27,143 nt of DNA from the NCBI GenBank assembly GCA_900766045.1, contig CAAFTW010000073.1, forward strand, positions 1 to 27,143. The letters are read 5' to 3'. The DNA is from Clostridia bacterium (GTDB lineage: Bacteria > Bacillota > Clostridia > Peptostreptococcales > Anaerovoracaceae). A program made the position numbers and the translations under genes. The notes under the pieces are model-generated. The model did no database searches. It was not told the DNA's origin and saw only the letters and a program-made list of their open reading frames with translations. Position 1 is the stretch's first letter; each line of letters begins with the position of its first letter. This document shows positions 7,901 to 15,016 of the stretch, in pieces.

Positions 7901-9136
7901 ATGAAAATCGGGAAGAACGGAAAAATAGAGAAGGAAACGCAGGATTATTTCGCGGAATACGTCAACCAGATGGATCCTTCCTTGCGGGATAATTTTGTCA
8001 ACCTCTATATTACCAGCGAACTGGAAAAGCAGCGGAAGCGGAAAAACAGAAAGTGGATCGTTCTGGCAATGATTCTGATTATCGCTCTTATTGTCATGGC
8101 GGTGATGATCTTCACCGGAGATCTGGGGCACGGCGTCAAGACCGGAGAAAATCAGGTCACCCTGTACGGAAGTGACACGCTGAAGCAGAGCAGTCCCTAC
8201 ATCGGCGAACTTCACATTGAAGGTGAAATCACCCAGAGCCAGTCCATGACGACATCTTATGACCAGACCTGGCTTCTGGCCCGTATTAAGGAAATGAAAA
8301 ACGATTCCAACAACCGCGGCATTCTCCTCTACGTCGACACGCCGGGAGGAAGCTCCTACGCAACCGATGAAATGTACACTGCGCTGAAAGACTATGAAAA
8401 GACTACCAAACGTCCAATATATGCGTATATCGCGTCAGAAGGCGCATCAGGCGGCTATTACATCTCCTGTGCGGCCAAACGCATCATTATGAACCGGGAC
8501 GGATGGGCAGGCTCCATCGGTGTCACCTCCGGCACGATCTACGACTTGACCGGACTGATGAAAAAGCTCGGCATCAAGGCCAACACGATCCACGCCGGAA
8601 AGAATAAGACTATGGGAAGTTATACTCAGAAACTGACTTCCCAGCAGAAGCGCATTCTCCAGGGCCTGATCGACGATGCCTACAACCGTTTCGTCGGAAT
8701 CGTCGCCGACAGCCGCGGCATGACAAAAGAAAAAGCCCGCAAGATCGCAGATGGGCGTGTGTACACCGCAGACCAGTCGAAAAAGCTCGACCTGATCGAT
8801 GATATCGGTACATTAGAGTATGCAGAATCACAGATGAAAAGTACGGAAAAAGGACTCCGTCAGCTGCCGGTTCTGGATATTCAGGAAGGCCAGAGCAGCA
8901 GCTTCAGTCTGCTGGACCTTCTGGGACTGAAATCAAAAATCAGCGGAAGCAGCAGCTCCGGGGTAACGGGAACGTCTTCTTCATCCGGCGCTTCCGGCTC
9001 AGCATCCTCCTCGTCTGCGGCATCTTCCTCTGCCTCCGGCAGCAGCACCACAGCCCAGGAGATGCAGCTCTTCCAGCAGCTCATGCAGACCAACGGACAG
9101 ATCGAAGTCATGTACCTCGCACCTTCCAGGAAATAG
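7901..9136 (+). CDS. sppA: SppA-type signal peptide peptidase (S49 serine protease)
   Basis: A 411-aa membrane protease expected to cleave leftover signal peptides or other membrane peptides. A cytoplasmic segment (1-50) is followed by one membrane helix (~51-72). The S49 domain includes LLYVDTPGGSS (143-152), the nucleophile Ser183 in EGASGGYY, WAGSIGVTSG (202-211) and the candidate general-base Lys234/Lys236 (HAGKNKTMGS). The C-terminal ~60 residues are Ser/Ala/Gly-rich, like the tail of the preceding LCP protein. AAAGGA precedes the start. It is very likely cotranscribed with the LCP gene, suggesting a shared role at the cell envelope. Confidence 0.9.
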   Translation: MKIGKNGKIEKETQDYFAEYVNQMDPSLRDNFVNLYITSELEKQRKRKNRKWIVLAMILIIALIVMAVMIFTGDLGHGVKTGENQVTLYGSDTLKQSSPYIGELHIEGEITQSQSMTTSYDQTWLLARIKEMKNDSNNRGILLYVDTPGGSSYATDEMYTALKDYEKTTKRPIYAYIASEGASGGYYISCAAKRIIMNRDGWAGSIGVTSGTIYDLTGLMKKLGIKANTIHAGKNKTMGSYTQKLTSQQKRILQGLIDDAYNRFVGIVADSRGMTKEKARKIADGRVYTADQSKKLDLIDDIGTLEYAESQMKSTEKGLRQLPVLDIQEGQSSSFSLLDLLGLKSKISGSSSSGVTGTSSSSGASGSASSSSAASSSASGSSTTAQEMQLFQQLMQTNGQIEVMYLAPSRK

Positions 9137-9183
9137 CAAAAAAGCCATTTTCAAAAAAACATTCAAGAATCTGTAAAAATTAC

Positions 9184-9211
9184 TTGCATCCGTGCGGCAT
9201 CTGTGTTAAAT
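9184..9211 (+). promoter_or_regulatory. promoter of the tRNA-Ser gene
   Basis: -35 TTGCAT (9184-9189) and -10 TTAAAT (9206-9211) are 16 bp apart, about 50 bases before the tRNA. The -10 lies inside a 7-bp inverted repeat, CCGTGCG (9190-9196) and CGCACGG (9222-9228), which could be an operator or a hairpin. Confidence 0.55.
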
Positions 9212-9263
9212 TAATACATGTCGCACGGAGCGATAATAAAATATGAAAACAACATAGACATTT

Positions 9264-9351
9264 GGAGGATTGACCGAGTGGCTAAGGAGCTCGCTTGGAA
9301 TGCGAGTAAGGTGTAACAGCCCCGTGGGTTCGAGTCCCATGTCCTCCGCCA
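9264..9351 (+). tRNA. tRNA-Ser (anticodon GGA)
   Basis: An 88-nt class II tRNA with a long variable arm. The acceptor stem pairs GGAGGAT (9264-9270) with GTCCTCC (9341-9347), the discriminator is G, and CCA is encoded at 9349-9351. The anticodon loop CTTGGAATG gives GGA. It has its own promoter and a terminator starting 2 bases later. Confidence 0.95.
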
Positions 9352-9352
9352 G

Positions 9353-9383
9353 AAAGAGACAAGCATTTATGCTTGTCTCTTTT
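9353..9383 (+). terminator. Rho-independent terminator of tRNA-Ser
   Basis: A perfect 13-bp stem (9353-9365 with 9370-9382), loop TTTA, ending in TTTT. Confidence 0.9.
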
Positions 9384-9391
9384 ACTATATC

Positions 9392-9415
9392 AAAGACATG
9401 GGCGAGAACCTACGA
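9392..9415 (+). repeat. left copy of a 24-bp direct repeat flanking the toxin-antitoxin module
   Basis: AAAGACATGGGCGAGAACCT followed by ACGA matches 9392-9415 against 10254-10277 at 21 of 24 positions. The core TGGGCGAGAACCCA is a small palindrome resembling the T-arm of a tRNA read on the opposite strand. The two copies enclose a gene fragment and the toxin-antitoxin pair. Confidence 0.6.
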
Positions 9416-9425
9416 GAGTATCTGA

Positions 9426-9587
9426 ACTGTTTCGGTTTTTGCATCCTGTCTTTCGGGTGGAAATGCCGTATCGCAGATCGCCGTGCTTTCTGTATTTGCC
9501 GCAATAACGGCTGTATTCCTCGCGCTTTCAGCATTCAAATCTTTAGGAGCAAGTGTTTACCATGCCAAGCAAATTGCACATGATTAG
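9426..9587 (+). pseudogene. fragment of a hydrophobic protein
   Basis: One frame is open from just after TGA (9423-9425) to TAG (9585-9587) and reads like real protein: about 53 residues with a membrane-like stretch (AVLSVFAAITAVFLALSAF) and a polar tail ending in HAKQIAHD. It has no ATG and no ribosome site, so it looks like the 3' remnant of a lost gene. A different frame (ATG 9398) gives a Cys-rich 61-aa peptide that I regard as a shadow. Confidence 0.35.
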
Positions 9588-9601
9588 CATCTTAAAAGCA
9601 C

Positions 9602-9629
9602 TTGAATAATACATTTAATTTGATATACT
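9602..9629 (+). promoter_or_regulatory. promoter and possible operator of the toxin-antitoxin pair
   Basis: TTGAAT (9602-9607) and an extended -10 TGA-TATACT (9624-9629) are 16 bp apart, just upstream of the antitoxin gene. The octamer ACTTGAAT occurs at 9600-9607 and again at 9627-9634, overlapping both boxes. Such repeats suit autoregulation by a ribbon-helix-helix antitoxin. Confidence 0.55.
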
Positions 9630-9651
9630 TGAATTAAGGGAGGTGCGTGTA

Positions 9652-9918
9652 ATGTCTAATGGATGTGAAATGACCAATTTTACCTTTAAAATGGATAGAG
9701 CGACTCGTGAAGCCTACAGCCAGTTGTGTGATTCTCTTGGTCTTACCATGTCATCGGCAACGCTCGCTTTGGTGAAGCAGGCAGTCCGCAATCAGGGTAT
9801 GAGTTTTTCACTGAGAGATGAGAATGGATTTACACCAGAAGAAGCTGCAGAACTTAGACGTAGGATACGTGATGTTCAATGTGGAGCAATTTCATATCAT
9901 AAACTGATGGAGGATTAA
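9652..9918 (+). CDS. RelB/DinJ-family antitoxin
   Basis: An 88-aa antitoxin expected to bind and silence the toxin encoded next to it and to repress its own operon. The N-terminal half (TNFTFKMDRATREAYSQLCD, then LGLTMSSATLALVKQAV) has the strand-helix-helix pattern of RelB/DinJ ribbon-helix-helix proteins. The C-terminal half (EEAAELRRRIRDVQCG) would wrap the toxin. I start it at ATG 9652, 8 bases after GGGAGG; a GTG at 9643 overlaps that site and is less likely. The toxin gene begins 2 bases after the stop. Confidence 0.82.
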   Translation: MSNGCEMTNFTFKMDRATREAYSQLCDSLGLTMSSATLALVKQAVRNQGMSFSLRDENGFTPEEAAELRRRIRDVQCGAISYHKLMED

Positions 9919-9920
9919 TC

Positions 9921-10187
9921 GTGCGTGAGCTGTTGTGGCAGGCAGATGCGTGGAAAGAATATGTAAACATTCAATCTGACAAAACGATGCTGAAGAAGGT
10001 GAATCGTCTTTTGAAGGATATAATGAGAAATGGATATTCAGCTGTTTATGGAAAGGTAGAATTGTTAAAGGGAGATTTTTCTGGTTTTGCTAGTGTCAGA
10101 ATTGATAAGAAAAACAGAATAATATTTAGCGTTGATGAATTTCGAGTAATTATTATTCAATGTGGAGGACATTATGAGGATCATTAA
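9921..10187 (+). CDS. yoeB: YoeB/Txe-family mRNA interferase toxin
   Basis: An 88-aa toxin of the RelE/YoeB superfamily; relatives cut mRNA on the ribosome. Family features include the N-terminal LLWQADAWKEYVNIQSDK, LKKVNRLLKDIMRNGY, the LLKGDFSGFASVRIDKKNRI core with conserved basic residues, and the C-terminal GHYEDH tail with the catalytic-type His. The start is GTG 9921, with GGAGG 7 bases upstream inside the antitoxin gene, so the two are translationally linked. The AT-rich composition differs from the GC-richer surroundings, which fits acquisition by transfer. Confidence 0.85.
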   Translation: MRELLWQADAWKEYVNIQSDKTMLKKVNRLLKDIMRNGYSAVYGKVELLKGDFSGFASVRIDKKNRIIFSVDEFRVIIIQCGGHYEDH

Positions 10188-10253
10188 GGGATGAACTAAC
10201 TAGATAACAAATTGATAGATGAAAACTTTGGATGAATTAGCATTTATAGGAAT

Positions 10254-10277
10254 AAAGATATGGGCGAGAACCCACGG
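10254..10277 (+). repeat. right copy of the 24-bp direct repeat
   Basis: The partner of 9392-9415, with differences at three positions. It lies 66 bases after the toxin gene and directly before the palindrome-rich stretch. Confidence 0.6.
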
Positions 10278-10500
10278 AAAAGTGTGGTCAACGCGTTCCC
10301 TTTCAAAATCCCGGTCCTTTAACACAAAATCCCGGGAGTCGGGCATTATCCAGTTGAAGTGCTCTGAAAATTGTGGATAATGGAAATTGTCCCACCGGTG
10401 GGCAAAGGAATAGACGAGAGCGGTCAGTCAGTGCGCGCAGACTGATCGCTAGTTTTATTATATTCGGAGACGAATTCCTGAAGGAGCAGGAATTGTCTGC
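10278..10500 (+). other. palindrome-rich noncoding region
   Basis: No gene is visible, but four inverted repeats follow one another. They are CATTATCCA/TGGATAATG (10344-10352 with 10374-10382), CCCACCGGTGGG (10391-10402), GCGGTCAGTC/GACTGATCGC (10420-10429 with 10440-10449, followed by TAGTTTTATT and so terminator-like), and a stem at 10470-10497 (GAC-AATTCCTG with CAGGAATTGTC, one bulged G) whose loop is AAGGAG. CAAAATCCCGG also occurs twice near 10305 and 10325. The region could be a structured leader, a small RNA or repeat debris. Confidence 0.5.
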
Positions 10501-10518
10501 GTGAACAGGGAGGAACGT

Positions 10519-10926
10519 ATGAGAGAGTGGCAGCAGACTCGCTTCAAAAGTATTTGTATGCCTGATGCTGTGTACTATCAGTCTATCTGGGCGGTACGCG
10601 ATCTGCACCGGATGGAGGAGCGTGTTAAAGAAATTGAAGAAGATATCCAGTCTGGGAATATCCACAGTACGAGTGTGGCAGGCGGCCGCAGGCAGGATTG
10701 CAGCAGAATCAATCCTACGGAAAAGACGATCATGGAAAAGATGCGTCTGGAAACAAGGATTGAGGCCATCAGAAAGGCACTTGAAGATGTGCCGCCTGCA
10801 TATCAGGATCATATTCTGGATAATGTGATCTATAAAGTGAACCCGACCGAGCTGCCAAGCCGCGTGTGGAAAGTGTGGAAGCAGAAGTTTTTATTCGGGG
10901 TAGCGCAGAATCTTTCGTTGATGTAA
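10519..10926 (+). CDS. hypothetical phage-like regulator (RinA/ArpU-like pattern)
   Basis: A 135-aa protein I cannot assign firmly. Residues ~15-45 (AVYYQSIWAVRDLHRMEERV) and the C-terminus (LPSRVWKVWKQKFLFGVAQN, then LSLM) follow the layout of small phage late-gene activators of the RinA/ArpU type: a helical N-terminus and a C-terminal helix-turn-helix resembling sigma region 4. The middle is charged and helical. I start at ATG 10519, 5 bases after GGGAGG; GTG 10501 is an alternative, 14 bases from an AAGGAG held in a hairpin loop. It stands alone, with no phage structural genes nearby. Confidence 0.55.
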   Translation: MREWQQTRFKSICMPDAVYYQSIWAVRDLHRMEERVKEIEEDIQSGNIHSTSVAGGRRQDCSRINPTEKTIMEKMRLETRIEAIRKALEDVPPAYQDHILDNVIYKVNPTELPSRVWKVWKQKFLFGVAQNLSLM

Positions 10927-11128
10927 GCCAGGCGGGGCGGATATTGAAATGAGGGCGGACAGACAGGGACCGGCAGAAAGGTCTGTGATGTTCGTTCTCT
11001 TTTTACATTTCCCGAAGGGGAAAAATGTGTCTCCTTGCGTGTGTGTTTTGTCGATCGGCAGAAATGCAGCGGCTGCAAGGCCGGAAGAGAAGTAAAAGGA
11101 AATATTTTACAAAAATAGAAAATAAAGG
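10927..11128 (+). other. intergenic region without a visible gene
   Basis: No supported gene lies here. An imperfect hairpin (ACATTTCCC, loop GAAG, GGGAAAAATGT) at about 11005-11028 lacks a T-run on the plus strand. The remainder is mixed composition with no clear feature. Confidence 0.4.
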
Positions 11129-11157
11129 TTGTCAGGGGAAGAAAAATGTGTTACATT
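11129..11157 (+). promoter_or_regulatory. promoter of Tad-like block A
   Basis: -35 TTGTCA (11129-11134, five of six bases) and -10 TACATT (11152-11157, four of six) are 17 bp apart, about 40 bases before the first gene of the block. Confidence 0.6.
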
Positions 11158-11197
11158 GATAGTGTCGAAAAGTGAATCTTGAGGAAAGGAGAATGCG

Positions 11198-11746
11198 TTG
11201 GAAAGAGGAAAGCGCATCTTCGGAATTGTCATGATCTGCGTCAGCCTGCTGGCGCTTTTTTCATGGGAAAAATTCGGAAGAGCACATTTTTATTATGATG
11301 ATATTCTGGTGCTGCGCGGCAGTGTTCAGAGAGGAAGCACGATTACGCCGGATATGCTGAAAGTGATCAGGACAGATCGTCTGCAGAAGGACATGCTGAG
11401 GCCGGCTGACCGGAAACGGATTCTTGGAAAATCTGCTGTGCAGTTTATCCACAAAGGTTCTCCCTTGTATAAGGAGTACTTTTGCAGCCGGAAACTTCTG
11501 ACCGGCGGTTCATCTGGAAAATACAGGATCTGCATACCGGAGCGCTGGATGATTTCCTGCCCGGATGATCTTCGGCCGGGAGACAGAATTCATATTCTGT
11601 CCGGCGGGCAGAAAATAGCCGGAGCCAGGGTATTACGGTATGCAGATGAAAATCGCAGTCTTCAGGCAGTGATCAGGAAGAAAGATGCGGCAGTAATTGA
11701 GAATAAGGCAGCAGAGAACAGTGGTCTGGTAATCTGCAGTGAGTAG
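11198..11746 (+). CDS. CpaB/RcpC-like SAF-domain pilus assembly protein
   Basis: A 182-aa protein with one N-terminal membrane helix (~8-22) and an extracytoplasmic SAF domain at about residues 36-100 (VLRGSVQRGSTITPDMLKVI). CpaB/RcpC proteins have this layout and help assemble Tad/Flp pili; the SAF fold is thought to bind polysaccharide. The start is TTG 11198, with AAAGGAG 6 bases upstream; the nearby ATG at 11193 is out of frame. It is the first gene of block A and is followed at once by a terminator-like hairpin, so it may be made in excess over the downstream genes. Confidence 0.72.
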   Translation: MERGKRIFGIVMICVSLLALFSWEKFGRAHFYYDDILVLRGSVQRGSTITPDMLKVIRTDRLQKDMLRPADRKRILGKSAVQFIHKGSPLYKEYFCSRKLLTGGSSGKYRICIPERWMISCPDDLRPGDRIHILSGGQKIAGARVLRYADENRSLQAVIRKKDAAVIENKAAENSGLVICSE

Positions 11747-11766
11747 AAGCGAAAGCTTCTTTTTTT
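11745..11766 (+). terminator. intra-operon terminator or attenuator after the CpaB-like gene
   Basis: AGAAGC, loop GAAA, GCTTCT, then a run of T. The short perfect stem with a T-tract overlaps the stop codon. No new promoter is obvious before the next gene at 11803, so partial read-through is expected. Confidence 0.75.
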
Positions 11767-11802
11767 ATGCGGTATTTCAAATCGAAAGAGGAGGTGTTAT
11801 GA

Positions 11803-12558
11803 GTGAGGGAGATTATCGCGTTCTGCGGCGGCGATGACGGGGCGGGATGCACGATGGCCGCTCAGTCTGCAGCTGAAGTGCTTGCGGAAAAAGAGCCTGG
11901 AAAAGTGCTTCTCGTCTCAGCATCCGGAAAATACGGAGATGACTATATTCTGAACCGTGAAAACAGATCAATGGATGAAATTCGTGCAAATCTGATCAGC
12001 GGCAGTCTCCAGCCGTCGGAATTGTATCCCTGCCTTGTCAGGGAGAAGAATATCCGGGTTCTGCCTGCAGTGAACGATGTTCTGTCAGCACCGTACTATC
12101 CGGAAAGCTGCATGCAGACTCTGCTTCAGGGCGCGGAAGGGTTCCGCTACGTTGTCATCGACTGTGGAAGCAGATTTGACTACGGAATGTATATTTCCGG
12201 AGCAAAGGCAGCCGGGCGGAGGTATTTTGTGGTTACGCAGCAGGAGAAATGCCTGAGGCGGTTTCAGTATGCGGTAAGGGAAATCCTTCAGCCTCTGCAG
12301 CTTGAAGGAGAACTGATTCTGAATAAGTATCAGCTTTCCGCGGCACTTCTGTCATGCAGTGAAATTGAAGCGCTGACGGGGATGAAGACGGCAGTGCGCA
12401 TTCCGTATGTGTCGTATGGATGGCAGGCAGAGCTTGAAAAGGAAACACTGATGTGCTGTTCTAAATATTCCAGGGCTGTGCGGCGGCTGGTCCGGCAGAT
12501 TCGGGATGAAGAGGGAAAGAAATCATGGAAGAAAAGTTTAACCTTACGGAGTACCTGA
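11803..12558 (+). CDS. TadZ/CpaE-like protein with degenerate P-loop
   Basis: A 251-aa MinD/ParA-type protein matching the place and fold of TadZ/CpaE, which positions Tad pili at the membrane. The expected P-loop reads GGDDGAGCT at residues 9-17. Compared with the KGGxGKT form, both signature lysines are missing. Later segments still look like the family: LLVSASGKYGDDY (switch-like), FRYVVIDCGSRFDYG (Walker B-like), and YFVVTQQEKCLRRFQ. The start is GTG 11803, 8 bases after GAGGAGG; ATG 11799 is in another frame and soon stops. The last 34 bases overlap the ATPase gene. Confidence 0.7.
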   Translation: MREIIAFCGGDDGAGCTMAAQSAAEVLAEKEPGKVLLVSASGKYGDDYILNRENRSMDEIRANLISGSLQPSELYPCLVREKNIRVLPAVNDVLSAPYYPESCMQTLLQGAEGFRYVVIDCGSRFDYGMYISGAKAAGRRYFVVTQQEKCLRRFQYAVREILQPLQLEGELILNKYQLSAALLSCSEIEALTGMKTAVRIPYVSYGWQAELEKETLMCCSKYSRAVRRLVRQIRDEEGKKSWKKSLTLRST

Positions 12559-14069
12559 GCAGGAGTGGCAGCAGTCAGGATGAATCCAGCGGTGAGCGCG
12601 CTTTTCAGGGGGTAATGGATTTTGTAAAGAGCAGACTGGATGCAGAGTGGGAAAATGCGGATGATGAGCTGCGTGGATTCCGGCTGGAGAAGGAAAACAG
12701 GGCGATGATCGGATATGAAGAGGAAGTCAGCTTCTATAAAGAAAAGATCCGGGGGATCCTCATGGAGCACAGGATGATGGCCTGTGCGTTTCCTCCCTGG
12801 TTCAGCAGTCTTACAGAGGCAGTTTTTGCCGAACTGTATGGTCTGTCGGGGCTCGCGCCCTGGGCATATGATATGCTGCCTAAATACCGCGGGTCATCAT
12901 CGGCAAAATTAATCGGGCCAAGGATGTATTGTCTGATTGACGGAAAATCAGAACTTCAGCCACAGATCATCCCGGATGACCGGAGAGAAAAACTGAAACG
13001 GACACTTCTGATGGCGTCGCCCGAGGAACGGATTGAGTATGGTTTTCATGAAGTCTATCTGAAGAATGGAATCCGGGTAACCATTTATTCCGGAAAGAGA
13101 ACCAAGCCGGGTCAGGATGTCATCGTCATGAGAAAGTATCTGATGAAGGAAAATCTGGATTTTCAGGACCTTGTGCGGCTGAAGACGATTCCGCCGGGAG
13201 CACCGGAATTATTTTGCTGCATGGTAAAGCTGGGTTTTAATGTTATGTTTGCCGGTGAAGTAAGGTCGGGGAAGACTACACTTCTTCAGATCTGGCAGAA
13301 GAATGAAAATCCGCTTCTGGAGGGCCTTGCAGTGGCATCTGATCCGGAAACACCCTGGCATGAAATAATGCCGGAAGCACCGCTTATGCAGCTTATTGCG
13401 GATGGAGAAGAACTTCTCGTTATGATGAAATCGATCCTCAGAGGAGATAATGACTATGTCCTTCTGGAAGAAATGAGAGATGCATATGCCTACCGGATGT
13501 TTCTGGATATTTTATCGACGGGAACCAGGAGAAGCAAAGCTACAATTCATGATAATGACGCGGTCAGTGCGGCTTATAAGATTGCGGCGAAAATCAGGGA
13601 GAAATTCGGTGGAAATCTGGATGATCTGATCGCACAGGTTTATCAGAATGTAGACTATGTTTTTGAGTGCTGTCAGGATCCGGAGAACCGGGCACATAAG
13701 ATTGTGACCGGAATTGTGGAGCTCAGTTATGATGTGAACAATGATCAGGTCCGGGCAGTAAAAATATGTGAGTTTGATTTTAATCAGCAGGTCTGGAGAT
13801 GGAAGGCTCATGTCAGCCCGTCCATCCTGGATAAAATAAGATCTCAGACGAAAGGAGCAGAAGAAATGAGGCATTTGCTGAAAGAACTTGAACAGATCAG
13901 TGCAATGGAGCAGGGAAGGGTTCTGCTTCCGGCCTATTATTCCGGAAACCGGAACAGGAATCCGGGAAATGGATCGCCTGCGTTTCCGGAAATGATCGGG
14001 CGTCCGTATATAAATGATTCTGGCGGTCATACCTGTGTAAGAGAGGATATTCACGCATGGAATGGGTAG
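12525..14069 (+). CDS. TadA/CpaF-type secretion ATPase, divergent (block A)
   Basis: A 514-aa hexameric-type ATPase that would power pilus assembly or secretion from the cytoplasmic face. An N-terminal region (1-125) without a known motif is followed by the usual linker domain (VYLKNGIRVTIYSGKRTKPG). The Walker A is GEVRSGKTT (244-252), the Walker B region is YVLLEEMRDAY (311-321) and the His box is TIHDND (340-345). The Walker B lacks the Gly-Glu pair of canonical TadA (VGEVRG). An extra C-terminal region beyond residue ~435 is polar and Pro/Asn/Gly-rich. It overlaps the TadZ-like gene by 34 bases and the TadB-like gene by 13, so it is firmly part of the operon. Confidence 0.85.
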   Translation: MEEKFNLTEYLSRSGSSQDESSGERAFQGVMDFVKSRLDAEWENADDELRGFRLEKENRAMIGYEEEVSFYKEKIRGILMEHRMMACAFPPWFSSLTEAVFAELYGLSGLAPWAYDMLPKYRGSSSAKLIGPRMYCLIDGKSELQPQIIPDDRREKLKRTLLMASPEERIEYGFHEVYLKNGIRVTIYSGKRTKPGQDVIVMRKYLMKENLDFQDLVRLKTIPPGAPELFCCMVKLGFNVMFAGEVRSGKTTLLQIWQKNENPLLEGLAVASDPETPWHEIMPEAPLMQLIADGEELLVMMKSILRGDNDYVLLEEMRDAYAYRMFLDILSTGTRRSKATIHDNDAVSAAYKIAAKIREKFGGNLDDLIAQVYQNVDYVFECCQDPENRAHKIVTGIVELSYDVNNDQVRAVKICEFDFNQQVWRWKAHVSPSILDKIRSQTKGAEEMRHLLKELEQISAMEQGRVLLPAYYSGNRNRNPGNGSPAFPEMIGRPYINDSGGHTCVREDIHAWNG

Positions 14070-15013
14070 ACCATATGATTGAGGCGGTGTTATTCTCTGG
14101 TATTCTGCTGACACAAAGCGGGGTTTTGAAATCCAGTTTTCACGGGATCATGCGGAAGCTGCACATGCGGAGAAATATTCAGGCCCTGAAGAGTGCAGAA
14201 GTTCGTGAAGAATACGGCGTTGTGAGAAAATCTCTCTGGAGGCTCATTGAAAGCACAGAGGCACAAAAATTTTTTCCTTCACCGGACCTTTTCCTTGGAG
14301 TTTCTGTGCTTTTGGGAGGCGGAACATTTTCTGCCGCCGTCTGGCAGACTGGCTGGAGGACCGCATCTGCGGCTGCTGTATCTGCCTCCGCACTGCCATA
14401 TCTGATTCTCAGAATGAAACTGGAGTCCCGGAGACGTGTCCGCTCTCAGGAAGGACTTGTTATGGTGCAGGAACTGCTTGCGCAGTACAGGATCAGAGAC
14501 GGAAATATCCGTGAGGCGGTTTTTTCAGCGGCAGAATCGCTGGAGGATGCGCCTAATCTGCGAGCTGTCATGTATGATCTTGCGAAAGGACTGAATCAGG
14601 CATGCACGAAAAAAGAATGCCGGACGGAAACGGAAAAGTTTCGCTATGCCATCGGAACAGTCTGGGGAAGTGCACTTGCTTCATCCATCTATTTTGCGCA
14701 TGTTCAGGGAATGAATATTACGCATACTTTGGAAGATCTTGCGGAATCGCTGGAGAGGAGCCGGAAAGTCTGCGAGCAGGCAAGAAGAGAACATCACGAA
14801 TCAAAACTTCTGCTGATCGCAGCAGTGCCGGGGACTTACATATGGACCGTTTTCTGTGCGCTGAGATATTTTGATATGACGCTGAAAGAATTTGTTAACG
14901 GTCAGTTCAGGACGCCTCTTGGGCTGAAGTGTATTTTGATTTCAGCCATGCTGTATATTATGGGAATCTGTTTTCAAGTGTTTCTGAATGGCGAAAAACT
15001 GGATTTGAAGTAA
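14057..15013 (+). CDS. TadB-like membrane platform protein (block A)
   Basis: A 318-aa integral membrane protein of the type II secretion F / TadB class, which forms the inner platform that the ATPase acts upon. Membrane segments lie at about 75-115, 262-283 and 292-310. The cytoplasmic helical F domain spans ~135-260 (VMVQELLAQYRIRDGNIREA, then the late SSIYFAHVQGMNITHTLEDL). Order and size match TadB directly after TadA. It starts 13 bases inside the ATPase gene and ends 3 bases before the next one. Confidence 0.78.
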   Translation: MEWVDHMIEAVLFSGILLTQSGVLKSSFHGIMRKLHMRRNIQALKSAEVREEYGVVRKSLWRLIESTEAQKFFPSPDLFLGVSVLLGGGTFSAAVWQTGWRTASAAAVSASALPYLILRMKLESRRRVRSQEGLVMVQELLAQYRIRDGNIREAVFSAAESLEDAPNLRAVMYDLAKGLNQACTKKECRTETEKFRYAIGTVWGSALASSIYFAHVQGMNITHTLEDLAESLERSRKVCEQARREHHESKLLLIAAVPGTYIWTVFCALRYFDMTLKEFVNGQFRTPLGLKCILISAMLYIMGICFQVFLNGEKLDLK

Positions 15014-15016
15014 GAA

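Noticed and set aside
9398..9583. 61-aa Cys-rich ORF after tRNA-Ser
   Set aside because: It has no ribosome site and begins inside the repeat; the neighbouring frame reads more like real, decayed protein.
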